From the NCBI GenBank assembly GCA_023053685.1, contig JALIGW010000002.1, forward strand, positions 243,463,177 through 243,527,176: 64,000 nucleotides of DNA. The letters are read 5' to 3'. This document shows positions 1-10,439 of this stretch, piece by piece. Positions within the stretch are counted from its first letter, which is position 1. Each line of letters opens with the position of its first letter. The notes under the pieces are model-generated. The model was not told the DNA's origin. It saw nothing but the letters and a program-made list of their open reading frames with translations, and made no database searches. The position numbers and the translations under genes are program-made. Origin of the DNA: Diadophis punctatus similis (taxonomy: Eukaryota; Chordata; Lepidosauria; Squamata; Dipsadidae).

Positions 1-120
1 CGCATGCACAGAACCTAAAACTTATTTTAAAAAGGGACATCGACGTCCACATGGGTGGGCGGGGCTTCCTGCAGTCAGCCCTACAGGTTTGCACGATCCG
101 GATAGAACCAGATGAATACC
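1..120. other. Unassigned sequence at window edge
   Basis: No gene or repeat family was recognised here. The stretch precedes the decayed CR1 fragment that begins near 121 and may be the end of another element cut by the window. Confidence 0.3.
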
Positions 121-182
121 ACCACTGGACCCTAGGGATACTACAGGCAAAGAAGAGTAACAAAGATGATTAGGGGACTGGA

Positions 183-540
183 GCAGGGGTGGTTTTAATT
201 TACCTTGCTGCCGGTTCGCTTCCTCCTGTGTTGCATGGCCACGCCTCGCGCACGTGCATGCGCAGTGCCGAAAAAAATTTTAAAAGCCAAAAAAAAAAAA
301 GCCAAAAACAAGATGGCGACTCATGCGCAGTGCCGGAAATTCCGCTTCTCGGCATGCTCAGAAGAAAAATAAAAGTGGAAATTTTTTTTAAAAAAATTCA
401 AAAAAAATTTTCAAAAAAAAGATGGCAGCATCCACAGACCGGCACCGACCGAACCGGTTCCGTGATGTCATCGTGACATCACCAGTGGGTTGCTACCGGT
501 TTGGGCGAACCGGTCCTAACCGGGAGGAACCCACCTCTAC
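183..540 (-). mobile_element. hAT-like MITE, 'ggtgggttcc' family
   Basis: The right end, read on the minus strand, begins agaggtgggttcct, like the copies at 16931, 19418 and 30535. The interior has the same 'catgcgcagtgcc' and poly-A/T blocks. It is flanked by a 62-bp direct repeat (121-182 and 541-602) instead of a simple 8-bp TSD. Confidence 0.7.
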
Positions 541-710
541 ACCACTGGACCCTAGGGATACTACAGGCAAAGAAGAGCAACAAAGATGATTAAGGGACTG
601 GAAGCTAAAACATACAAAGAACAGTTGCAGGAACTGGGTTTATCTAGTCTAGTGAAAAGAAGGACTGGGGGTGGGGTGTGAGAGGATAGCAGTGTTTCAA
701 TATTTGAGGG

Positions 711-1272
711 TGTAGAAAGTTAGCACCCACCCGTCTCCTAGGAAAATGAAATATCCTAGGAAATATTGAAAAAGGAAAGAATATGTTTCCCTGAATGAGG
801 AAAGGAGAAACATGTTTTAAATACAAAGCAGCTTCCTGCAGCTCCCTGCCCCCCTCCTTCAGCTCCAGGGTGATGGGATTAAGACCTTTACCCTTAGGAC
901 ATGAGAAGATTAGCCCTCTACCACCTGGAAAATTACCAGCACTCAAACAAACTTGGGAGACAGCCTAAAAGGCTAGCTAAGACCCCCGCCCCTAGGGGGG
1001 TCTGACCACCAATCAGAGTGCATTACATACACAGGAACAGGAAACTAAGAGGTGGGGCCCAACAGAGGTTATAAAACCAAGGGACTCAGCATCTTTCCCT
1101 CCCTTTTTTCTCTTCACCCACATCTGGAAGCATGTGATCTACCTTTTCTGTACAGGGGCTCATGCCATGTGCTCCTGTCCACCATATTAAACCTTCTTTC
1201 CAAGCAACTTCCATGAATCCAGTGTCTTTTTTCCCACTTGGAACTGAACCCAGAAGGATATTCCTTACAACA
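711..1272 (+). mobile_element. Solo LTR, family A
   Basis: The element starts TGTAGAAAG and ends AACA. It is flanked by a 4-bp direct repeat (aggg, 707-710 and 1273-1276) and sits inside CR1 sequence. A TATA-like ttataaaacc lies near 1069 and an attaaacc signal near 1186. An inverted relative lies at 54097-54680. No internal retroviral coding sequence is present, so it is a solo LTR. Confidence 0.7.
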
Positions 1273-1404
1273 AGGGGTTGCCACAAAAAAGAGGGAGTCA
1301 AGCTATTCTCCAAAGCCCCTGAAGGCAGGACAAGAAGCAACGGATGGAAACTAACCAAGGAGAGAAGCAGCCTAGAACTAAGGAGAAATTTCCTGACATT
1401 TTAG

Positions 1405-1931
1405 TTCTTCTTCTTCTTCTTGTGCCATATCCATCATCGGACGTTGGCGATCATGTTGGCAATCCTATTTGTATCAACAGCCGCACAAAGAAGTGCTGCT
1501 GAGTTTTGTCCAAACCAGTCGTTTAGATTTTGAAGCCATGATGTTCTTCTTCTGCCTGGACCTCATTTGCCTTCAATCTTTCCCTGGAAGATTAAGTGAA
1601 GCATGCTGTATTTTTCCGGATGTCGCATCACATATCCGAAATATACTAACTTTCGCTTTTTTATGGTTTTGATGATTTCCCTTGGCTTTCCCAGGCGGCT
1701 TATCACCTCCTCATTTCTGATTTTGTCAACGCAGCTTATACGTAACAGCCGCCTGTAAATCCACATTTCAAATGCTTCTCGTCTCTTCAAGTGGCTTTCT
1801 GTCCGAGACCAACTCTCCACTCCGTAGAGCAGGATAGAAAAGATGCAACATCTGACAAGCCTGATTTTCAATCTTAGGCTTACGTCGTGACCGCAGAAGA
1901 TCTTTTTCATTTTGAAGAATTTCATTTTGAA
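1405..1931 (-). mobile_element. 3' end of RTE/BovB- or R4-type LINE
   Basis: On the minus strand, 1563-1925 encodes a reverse-transcriptase C-terminal region with 'LLYGVESWSRTESHLKRR', 'FEMWIYRRLLRIS' and 'IKKRKLVYFGYVMRHPEK', typical of RTE-like LINEs. A GAA-rich 3' tail lies at the low-coordinate end. The element is 5'-truncated and flanked by a 10-bp TSD, gacattttag (1395-1404 and 1932-1941), inside CR1. I cannot decide between the BovB/RTE and R4 clades. Confidence 0.75.
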
Positions 1932-2095
1932 GACATTTTAGTTAGAACCATTAATCAGTGGAACGACTTGCCTCCAGAAGTTGTGAATGCTCTAACGCTG
2001 GAAGTGTTTAAGAAGTGATTGCACACAACCATTTGTCTGAAATGATATAGGGTTTCCTACCTGAGCAGGGGGTTGGACTAGAAAACAGGGGTCTC

Positions 2096-2205
2096 CAACG
2101 TTGGCAACTTTAAGACTTGTGGACTTCAACTCCCAGAATTCCTCAGCCAGCTTTGCTGGAGTTGAAGTCCACAAGTCTTAAAGTTGCCAACGTTGGAGAC
2201 CCCTG
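2096..2205. mobile_element. Palindromic MITE that founded the adjacent tandem array
   Basis: The ends are inverted copies (caggggtctccaacgttggc and its complement) around an inner inverted repeat 'gacttcaactccca / ctggagttgaagtc'. The flanks share a 10-bp direct repeat, gactagaaaa, which is long for a hAT TSD. Related palindromes lie at 17398-17522 and 59901-60035. Confidence 0.75.
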
Positions 2206-2614
2206 GACTAGAAAACCTCCAAGACTAGAAGACTAGAAGACTTCCAGCTCTATTATTATTCTGTTATTCTGTTAATTTGAAGACTTGTGGACTTCAACTC
2301 CCAGCATTCCCCAGCCAGCTTTGCTGGAGTTGAAGTCCACAAGTCTTAAAGTTGCCAACGTTGGAGACCCCTGGACTAGAAGACCTCCAAGACTAGAAGA
2401 CTAGAAGACTTCCAGCTCTATTATTATTCTGTTATTCTGTTAATTTGAAAACTGGTGGACTTCAACTCCCAGCATTCCTCAGCCAGCTTTGCTGGAGTTG
2501 AAGTCCACAAGTCTTAAAGTTGCCAACGTTGGAGACCCCTGGACTAGAAGACCTCCAAGACTAGAAGACTAGAAGACTTCCAGCTCTATTATTATTCTGT
2601 TATTCTGTTAATTT
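2206..2614. repeat. 168-bp tandem satellite, left block
   Basis: The marker 'gttaattt' recurs at 2271, 2439 and 2607, a spacing of exactly 168 bp. Each unit joins the right part of the small palindromic MITE to a CR1 3' tail ('gactagaagacctccaag' through 'ctgttattctgttaattt'). The block stops at the junction with the L2 LINE. Confidence 0.9.
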
Positions 2615-4631
2615 AATAGACGTTCTTATAGGCCGCCCAATCCCGTGGGACTCAGGGCGGCGTACAACAGAATAAGAAGCGTACAATAAAAACAATTATC
2701 ATAATTTAAAATTAAAAGGCATAGTTAAAACAATTATAAAAACAACATTCAAGGGGGGAATCTGATCTTCCTATTCACCCCGCCTGCCGGAAGAGCCAAG
2801 TTTTTATGGCTTTACGGAAGGCCAGCAGGGTGGGGATAGTCCGGATCTCTGGTGGGAGTTGGTTCCAGAGGGACGGGGCTCCCACAGAGAAGGCCCTCCC
2901 CCGTGGCCCCGCCAACCGACATTGTTTGGCCGATGGGACCCGGAGGAGGCCCTCTCTATGGGACCTAACCGGTCGTAGGGAGGTATGTGGTAGGATGCGG
3001 TCCCGAAGGTAACCTGGCCCTGAGCCATGTAGGGCTTTAAAGGTAACGACCAACACCTTAAATTGCGACCGGAGACTAATTGGCAGCCAATGCAGCTGGC
3101 GAAGAATAGGTGTTACGTGGGTGTATCTCGGTACACCCACTACAGCTCGCGCAGCTGCATTCTGTACCAGTTGGAGTCTCCGGATGCTCTTTGAGGGTAG
3201 CCCCATGTAGAGCGCGTTACAGTAGTCTAGCCGTGAGGTGACAAGGGCATGAGTGACTGTGAGCAAAGCCTCCCTCTCCAAGTAAGGTCGCAATTGGTGC
3301 ACAAGACGAATCTGTGCAAAGGTCCCCCTAGCCACAGCTGAAAGATGTTGCTCCAATTTTAGCTGTGGATCTAGGAGGACACCCAAATTGCGGACCTGTT
3401 CCGAGGGAGTCAATTTTTCTCCCCCGAGAACCAGGGAGGGACAGTCGACATAATCCTTGGGAGGCAAAATCCAGAGCCACTCAGTCTTGTCTGGGTTGAG
3501 CCTGAGTCTGTTCACTCCCATCCAGACCCTCACATCGTCCAGGCAGCGGCACATTACATCAACTGCTTCACTGAACTGACACGGGGTGGAGATGTACAAC
3601 TGGGTATCGTCAGCATACTGCTGATACCTCACCCCGTGTCGTCGGATGATCTCACCCAGCGGTTTCATGTAAATGTTAAACAGGATGGGCGAGAGGACCG
3701 AACCCTGTGGCACCCCGCAAACCAGGGGCCTAGGGGCCGACCTCTGCCCTCCTGTCAACACCGACTGCGTCCTGTCAGAGAGGTAGGAGGAGAACCACCG
3801 TAAAACAGTGCCTCCCACTCCCACCTCCCCAAGACGACGCAGAAGGATACCATGGTCGATGGTATCGAAAGCCGCTGAGAGGTCAAGTAACACCAGGATG
3901 GAGGAATGACCCCCATCCCGTGCTCGCCAGAGATCATCCATCAGTGCGACCAAAGCAGTCTCCGTACTGTAGCCGCGCCTGAAACCCGATTGAAAGGGAT
4001 CCAGATAATCAGTATCCTCCAATAGCCGCAGGAGTTGGAGCGACACCACTTTCTCTACAACTTTACCCAAGAAGGGTAAGTTGGAGACTGGACGGAAGTT
4101 CTTTAAATCCGCTGGGTCCAGGGAAGGCTTCTTGAGGAGGGGCCTCACCACCGCAGCTTTTAAGGGCTGCGGGACGGACCCCTCTCTCAAAGATGCGATC
4201 ACAACAGCCTGGAGCCAGCCGCGTGTCACCTCCCTGCTGGCCGAAACCAGCCAGGAGGGACACGGGTCCAATAAACAAGTGGAGGCGCTCATCGCTCCTA
4301 TGGCCTTGTCCACATCCTCAGGAGTGATAGGCTCAAACTCCTCTCAAATAACAGGACTAAGACTCGCCCCTGTCATCTCGGCCTGCCCTGTCCAAATGGA
4401 GTCCAGGTCTGTCCGAATCTGAGTGATTTTATCCGCCAGGAACTGGGAAAATTCCTCAGCTCTACCCTGCAAGGGTTCTTCGCCCCCCCCCTTTGCGAGG
4501 AGGGAGCGCGTCACTCTAAACAGGGCGGCTGGGCGGGAGTCGGCGGACGCAATAAGGGCGGAAAAATGCGCACATTTTGCCGCCCGTATCGCCACTAAGT
4601 AAGACTTAATGCAAGTTCTTAAAAGTGAAAA
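2615..4631 (-). mobile_element. L2-clade LINE with near-intact reverse transcriptase, 5'-truncated
   Basis: Minus-strand coding runs from about 4595 to 2775. Visible motifs are 'LKNFRPVSNLPFLGKVVEKV', 'ILVLLDLSAAFDTIDHGILL' (RT motif A), 'GVPQGSVLSPILFNIYM' (motif B) and 'YQQYADDTQLYI' (motif C, catalytic YADD). The reading frame is broken only by one in-frame TGA at 4344-4346; ten codons further on the frame continues as the long ORF. The endonuclease half is missing. The 3' UTR contains the 'ggccgcccaatcccgtgggactcagggcggc' type block seen in the other L2 tails here. The element sits precisely inside the 168-bp array and is younger than it. Confidence 0.88.
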
Positions 4632-5395
4632 TTTGAAGACTTGTGGACTTCAACTCCCAGAATTCCCCAGCCAGCTTTGCTGGAGTTGAAGTCCACAAGT
4701 CTTAAAGTTGCCAACGTTGGAGACCCCTGGACTAGAAGACCTCCAAGACTAGAAGACTAGAAGACTTCCAGCTCTATTATTATTCTGTTATTCTGTTAAT
4801 TTGAAAACTGGTGGACTTCAACTCCCAGCATTCCTCAGCCAGCTTTGCTGGAGTTGAAGTCCACAAGTCTTAAAGTTGCCAACGTTGGAGACCCCTGGAC
4901 TAGAAGACCTCCAAGACTAGAAGACTAGAAGACTTCCAGCTCTATTATTATTCTGTTATTCTGTTAATTTGAAGACTTGTGGACTTCAACTCCCAGCATT
5001 CCTCAGCCAGCTTTGCTGGAGTTGAAGTCCACAAGTCTTAAAGTTGCCAACGTTGGAGACCCCTGGACTAGAAGACCTCCAAGACTAGAAGACTAGAAGA
5101 CTTCCAGCTCTATTATTATTCTGTTATTCTGTTAATTTGAAAACTGGTGGACTTCAACTCCCAGCATTCCTCAGCCAGCTTTGCTGGAGTTGAAGTCCAC
5201 AAGTCTTAAAGTTGCCAACGTTGGAGACCCCTGGACTAGAAGACCTCCAAGACTAGAAGACTAGAAGACTTCCAGCTCTATTATTATTCTGTTATTCTGT
5301 TAATTTGAAAACTGGTGGACTTCAACTCCCAGCATTCCCCAGCCAGCATGAATTCTGGGACTTGAAGTCCACCCATTTTAAAGTTGCCAAGGTTG
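4632..5395. repeat. 168-bp tandem satellite, right block
   Basis: The array resumes with 'tttgaagacttgtgg'; the 'gttaattt' marker recurs at 4795, 4963, 5131 and 5299, again every 168 bp. Units differ from each other by few bases (gaagacttg versus gaaaactgg variants), so amplification was recent. The last unit decays after about 5350. Confidence 0.9.
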
Positions 5396-5984
5396 AGAAA
5401 GGCGGGATTATTAGTATAAATGGTGGGATTGTTCCTCCTTGTTTGATCTGGCCAGTGATAAAAATTTTTAGCTCCCGAGTCTCTTCTGACTTAAAATTAA
5501 ACTCTGGTTTTCAAATCAAAGTAAAAAAGAAAAGAAAAGAAAAGAAAAGAAAAGAAAAGAAAAGAAAAGAAAAGAGCCTTCTTTGTTTCCAAAGGGTTAA
5601 GCCCATAGAGCTGGCCTTCCTAGAAAGGAAGAGGCGGGGGGGGGAGTGAATGGGAGGGAGCAAAAGCGGCTCCTTTTTCTGCAAAGCAAGAAGATGTTTT
5701 TTTTAAATTGCTTCAACAACTGCAAAAGGACAAGAGGAACCAGAAGAAGGTAGTATGGGGAAAAAACCCAAAGAATTTAGGGAGCGGGGATGGAAGAAGG
5801 TGTAAAAATGCGAAGGGGCTTTCGCCAAAATTAGGGGGAAACCCTCTGTATTTGATTGACAGACAGACTTTTCTTCCCCAAATTATACAGTCCCCCCCCC
5901 CCCCGCATAGATCGCAGGCGAGGCGCTCCCGACCCCAGAAAAAGAAGAAACCAACGGCAGGGGAAAGAGAAATAGGGTCCCCTG
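5396..5984. other. Intergenic sequence, no gene recognised
   Basis: An (AAAAG)n run lies at 5522-5575. The rest, 5576-5984, matches no repeat family I recognise and is a possible place for an upstream non-coding exon of the SCAN gene at 8.5 kb. No supporting splice donor could be confirmed. Confidence 0.3.
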
Positions 5985-6050
5985 CTTGAGCAGGGGGTTG
6001 GACTAGAAGACCTCCAAGGTCCCTTCCAACTCTGTTATTCTGTTATTATG
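5985..6050 (+). mobile_element. CR1 3' tail fragment
   Basis: The typical end 'gcttgagcagggggttgga' with 'ccaaggtcccttccaactct' is present; nothing else of the LINE remains. Confidence 0.7.
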
Positions 6051-6339
6051 ACTTGCCATCGGGTCGGAGTGTCCTACCGCACCCATCATCCTGGGCTCGG
6101 TGGGTTTCGCAATCCAATAACGTCCGCAGGGAGCTTGGTGGGAGCGGGACCCTTCGTGGTGACTTAAGCAGATGGTGGTGGTGGGGGGTCTGGGGAAGGC
6201 ATTTCCAGCAACTGTTCTCTTCTAACTAAGATAAATAAGTTTAAAAAAATTTTTTTACAGGTAAATGATGATGGCTTTAGCTACTTGTTTTAGTTTTGTG
6301 GCATGCTGCCCAGATCACTTGTTTGTGAGATGGGCAGCT

Positions 6340-7385
6340 ATATATATCTTCGTAAGCTAGAAAAAAGTGAGATAGACAGCTATACGACCAGATGGATTAA
6401 CAACTGGCTGACTAACTGTACTCAATGAGTAGTCCTCAATGGGTCTAAGTCCACATGAAGAGAAGTAAGCAGTGGGGTACCACAAGGTTCCGTCTTAGGC
6501 CCAGTACTCTTTAATATCTTCATAAATGACCTAGACGAGGGAATAGATACTAAGCTGGCGGGAGTAGCTAACACCCCAGAGGACAGGCTCAGGATCCAGA
6601 TGGATCTTGACAGATTAGAACATTGGGCCCTATCTAATAAAATGAAATTCAATGCAGAGAAAAGTAAAGTCCTGCACCTAGGTAAGAAAAACCAAAAATA
6701 TACATATAAACTGGGTGAAACCACACTCAATAGTAGTGACTGTGAGAGGGATCTTGGAGTCTTAGTAGATAACCAGCTAACAATGAGCCAGCAGTGTGCA
6801 GCGGCAGCCAAAAAAGCCAATGCAATCCTAAATTGCATTAAGAGAGGGATACAATCTAGGACCAGGGAGGTACTAATACCACTCTATAAAGCCTGCATCC
6901 AGTTTTGGTCACCACACTACAAAAAAAACATTGAAACTCTAGAGAAAGTGCAGAGGAGAGCAACCAGGATGATTAGGGGACTGGAAACTATAACATATGA
7001 AGAGCGGTTGCAGGAACTGGGCATGGCCAGTCTAGCGAAGAGAAGGACCAGGGGAGACATGATAGCAGTGTTCCAATACTTGAGGGGCTGCCACAGAGAG
7101 GAGGGGGTCAGGCTGTTTTCCAAAGCACCTGAAGGCCAGACAAGAAATAATGGGTGGAAGCTGACCAAGGAGAGATTCAACCTGGAAATAAGGAGAAACT
7201 TCCTGACAGTGAGAGTGATCAACCAGTGGAACAGCTTCCCTGAGGAGGTTGTGAGAGCTCCAACACTTGAGACTTTCAAAAGGAGATTGGACTGCCATTT
7301 GTCTGAAATGGTGTAGGGACTCCTGCTTGAGCGGGGGGTTGGACTAGATGACCTACAAGGTCCCTTCCAACTCTAGTAATTTAAT
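6340..7385 (+). mobile_element. CR1 LINE, 3' half of ORF2 and tail
   Basis: The reading frame 6600-7316 (238 aa) encodes the C-terminal part of the reverse transcriptase: 'DLDRLEHWALSNKMKFNAEK', 'CERDLGVLVDNQLTMSQQC', 'FWSPHYKKNIETLEKVQRRA' and 'RGDMIAVFQYLRGCHREEG'. Upstream, 6462-6600 still reads VPQGS(V)LGPVLFNIFINDL in pieces, with gaps. The element ends in the CR1 tail 'ggactagatgacctacaagg' followed by a short ATAG/ACAG run. It is 5'-truncated and lacks the YADD region, so it is not autonomous. Confidence 0.9.
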
Positions 7386-7470
7386 AAGATAGACAGACAG
7401 ACAGACAGATAGATAGATGATGGAGGGGAGGGGAGGAGAGAGACAGAGACAGAGAGAGAGAGAGAGGCAA
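7386..7470. repeat. Simple repeat ACAG/ATAG/GA
   Basis: Short tetranucleotide and GA-rich runs follow directly after the CR1 tail. Confidence 0.8.
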
Positions 7471-7689
7471 ATAAATAATAAATCTTATTCTGGAAAGGGC
7501 TGGCAGTTGTTCTCAGCACATATCGCCATGCTGGGCTTCTGTTATGATACATTATGCCTTGGCATATTCTGTCCAGGATTACTTAGATCTGTCGTAATCA
7601 TTGTGATCTTGTGGGATCAAAGAGAAATTAAATATACGGGCTGACATTACCCATTTTGCCAAAGTAAACCGAAATGGGATTGTGTATGT

Positions 7690-7910
7690 AGCAGTGGTGG
7701 GTTCCTACCGGTGCGGTCCACTCTATAGCACCGGTAGCGGCCTGCTGGTGACGTCACAGTACCGATGCGGTCGGTTGCCAGTGCCTGGGCGCCGCCATTA
7801 AAAAAAATTTTTTTTAATTTTTTTTTTAAATTTTTTTAAAAATTTCTTCTGCGGATGCCCAGAAGCCGAGCTTCCGGCACTGCGCATGCGCTGCCTTCCT
7901 ACCCCACAGT
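7690..7910 (+). mobile_element. MITE fragment, 'ggtgggttcc' family
   Basis: It starts with cagtggtgggttcctaccgg and has the characteristic poly-A/T block and 'actgcgcatgcg'. The right end was not located. Confidence 0.6.
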
Positions 7911-8003
7911 GAGTCCAAGCAGGGGAGGTTGGCCCTGGTATGTAGAGGTTGTTATTGTGGGGGAAAACCCCACCAGTTTTCCATGAATTGAAAAAAAAAA
8001 CCT

Positions 8004-8225
8004 ACAGATAATCCTCGACTTACGACCACAGTTGAGCCCCAAAATTTCTGTTGCTAAGCAAGGAAAGTTGTTAAGTTAGTTTTGCCCCATTTTACGACCT
8101 TCCTTGCCACTGCTATTAAGGGAATCGCTGCAGTTGTTAAGTTAGCAGCCTAGTTGTTAGGTGAATGTGGCTTCCCCAATGACTTTGCTTCTCAGAAGGT
8201 TGCTAAAAGGGATCACGTGACCCTG
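8004..8225. mobile_element. 'agtcctcgacttacgacc' MITE, left part
   Basis: A diverged left end (ataatcctcgacttacgacc) and the interior 'ttgcttctcagaaggttgc' match the family whose full copy lies at 16228-16909. It is cut by a (GTT)n run at 8226-8247. Confidence 0.65.
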
Positions 8226-8552
8226 TTGTTGTTGTTGTTGTTGTTGTTATATATTATTCTCTTATCGAAAAACCAATGATATTATTTCCCCTCCGTTCTG
8301 TCTTTATAATCTGTCACAATAATTTCTTAAATATTAAATATAACAAATAATATAAATTACAGCATAAATTACATGATTTTTCTTGTTTAGCCCTACATAA
8401 TATACTATCTGACACCCAGGATTTTGAGTGAAGACATCAGTTGATCTCTTAAGTTAGGTTCCGTTTTCCTCTGCTTTCCAAATAGGAGTTTGGGAGAAAA
8501 GTGTGACTCCCGAGAACTTATTTTGGGGAGATTCTTACATCCCTGGATTAAA

Positions 8553-9356
8553 ATGGAAGAGAACCCCTTCCCAGTCTGGCCAAAGGAAGAAGACCCAGAA
8601 GATGTCAGAGAATCCCTTGGTGGCCTCCAGAACATTGTTTCCCTCAAACCCCAGGCGGATGAGGAAGGCGGAGGCCCACTGTTGGGGTCAGTGCCTTCTG
8701 GGTTTATTGGACACCATCCACAAAGGACAATATCCCATTGGGTGAAAGAAGAAGCAGGAGAGGGTGCGACGAGATGCTGGGAAGCCCAGTTGCAGCTGTT
8801 TCTGAAGAAGATGGAGTCCCCTTGTTCCACCTGGAGATCCGCACCCTTGGCAGAGGAGCCCACCCCGTGGGACAATGCCAAGGCATTCTTGGATTCCTTT
8901 GAGGAAGTGGCCAAAGCTTGCCAGTGGCCCAGGGAGGAATGGGTAGCCAAGCTCTTGCCGGCTCTCAGTGGAAAGACCCGAAAGGTCTTTGACGGAATGG
9001 TAGCCAAGGAGAGGATAGATTACAGGAAAGTGAAAGCTGCCATCTTGCAAGGGGATGCCCTACAGAGGGAGAAACATCGGCAGCACTTCCGGCATTTCTG
9101 TTACCAGGAGGCTGAGGGACCTACCGCCGCATACAATCGGCTCCAAGATCTTTGTTACGGGTGGCTGAAAGTGGAGAGGCACTCGAAGGAGCAGATCCTG
9201 GAGCTGTTGATCCTGGAGCAATTCCTGGCGATCCTGCCCCCGGAGATCCAGAGTTGGGTCTGCGAATGCCGCCCCGAGACTTGCTCCCAAGCGGTGGGCC
9301 TGGCTGAAGAGTTCCTTCAGCGTCAACGAGAGGCCAAGGACCACTGTGGAAAGCAG
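8553..9356 (+). CDS. SCAN domain zinc-finger gene 1, coding exon 1
   Basis: This is the first coding exon of a nuclear C2H2 factor. It encodes residues 1-268. I chose the ATG at 8553 (MEENPFPVW): it is the first in-frame ATG after a good acceptor, ctttccaaatag, ending at 8485. An acidic leader is followed at about residues 106-170 by a gag-capsid-like segment ('[20 protein letters not shown]', '[15 protein letters not shown]'). The SCAN dimerisation domain spans about residues 176-265 ('[20 protein letters not shown]', 'LPPEIQSWV'). The donor CAG|gtgaga at 9357 leaves phase 0. SCAN proteins dimerise with each other and combine with finger arrays. Coding exons 2 and 3 follow at 12830 and 15234; joined they give 631 aa. 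No KRAB domain is seen. The upstream acceptor implies at least one 5' non-coding exon, not found. Confidence 0.88.
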
Positions 9357-9365
9357 GTGAGATGA

Positions 9366-9745
9366 TGTGGGACTCTGGTTTAGAAGGTCGCAGAAGTCTC
9401 CACATTGGCCAAGAAGCTTAGAGATACTCATTGAAAGATATCTCGCTTGTCTTGAGTTTTCTGCCTTAATTGGAGCTACATTTTGGGATGGAGAGTTGCA
9501 GTAATGAAGTTGGTGCAGGCTAAGTCAAAGGAGGCGAGTCAAAACATACAGTATAAGAAGCTGGGTAGAGGAAAAGGCTATACTAATGATATACTACCAA
9601 GTAAAGGGCGTTGTAGCTGCTCCTGCTTCCCCAGACATTCTGGAGAACCAGCTGAGCCTTGATCCAGCATCTGTTGAGTTCTTCTTTCCTTTTTACTCTT
9701 GGGCCTGTTTTCTGTTTGGCTTTGGCTTCAACTGACTAATGTGTT
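9366..9745. other. Intron 1 of SCAN gene 1, unassigned part
   Basis: No coding or recognised repeat sequence was seen between the exon 1 donor and the LTR-element fragment. Confidence 0.3.
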
Positions 9746-9749
9746 CTGC

Positions 9750-10430
9750 CCCAGCTAAGAACGTAACACAAAACCCAGTTTGTACACACTTATTTAATCT
9801 TATAACCACTACTAATAAACGTCTTAGCAGTGAATATGCACACACCAATCTGCAAGCAGCCAGCTGCTAATTAATCTTCATTAACAGCTGGTATCAGTTC
9901 AAAGAGTCTTAAAGCCAAGAAGAGCAATTAGGTCTTGCTATCTTACGTAGCTTCAGAGAGTTGGCAAAATGCCTAGAGGTAGTCCTTGATAACCAAAACC
10001 GAAGCAGGGAAACAAATCAGAAGTTTTGCAGACAGGAGCACACAATGATCAGACGGAGTTCCAAACATTGTTTCCTGCAGCTTTTCAGCTGCCTCTGATG
10101 TCCTTAAGGGACCATGTCCTAGGGGAGTGGCCAATTAGCCCCAAGTCTTACTCCCGAGGAGACCTCCTCCGGAGTAACCATCCCTGCCTCTTAGCAGCTC
10201 TGGGAGCCCTTGCATTCAGAAGAGGAGGAGCCTCTTCTCCCTCATCACTGCTATGAGGTGCTGGAGGTTCCGAAGGCCCTGGCTGAACCTCTGCCTCTGG
10301 CACCGAGTCCTCGCCAGCCTCCTCACTGTCTGACTCGGGTGCCAGCTGCACGGGCCGCTGGCGCAACACTGAGTCGGTCCCTTGAACGGGATCCGCTATG
10401 AGCTGCACGGGCTACTGGCGGGCCACAACA
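9750..10430 (-). mobile_element. LTR retrotransposon 3' fragment in intron 1
   Basis: On the minus strand, 10148-10408 ends an ORF reading 'RQRPVQLAPESDSEEAGE' and 'LNARAPRAAKRQGW', followed by LTR-like sequence. A homologous ORF end, 'QRPVQLAAESDSEEAGEEPG', lies at 63515-63766 on the plus strand. The acidic, repetitive C-terminus followed by a non-coding terminal block suggests the end of a Gypsy-type polyprotein plus part of the 3' LTR. The family and exact ends are uncertain. Confidence 0.6.
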
Positions 10431-10439
10431 CTATGTACC

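Larger units (their letters stand above)
121..2270 (+). mobile_element. Decayed CR1 LINE 3' part, interrupted four times
   Basis: CR1-type 3' sequence is readable in pieces at 121-182, 541-710, 1273-1404, 1942-2095 and from 2206. The recognisable parts are the stretches equivalent to 'RGCHKKEGVKLFSKAPEG' and the 3' end around 'gggttggactagaa'. It is interrupted by a palindromic MITE (183-540), a solo LTR (711-1272), an RTE- or R4-type LINE end (1405-1931) and a small palindrome (2096-2205). It is therefore the oldest layer here. It cannot encode protein. The family assignment is firm because an almost intact relative lies at 6340-7385. Confidence 0.8.

Noticed and set aside
2206..5395. CRISPR-like regular spacing
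   Set aside because: The 168-bp units are contiguous with no unique spacers, and the genome is eukaryotic.
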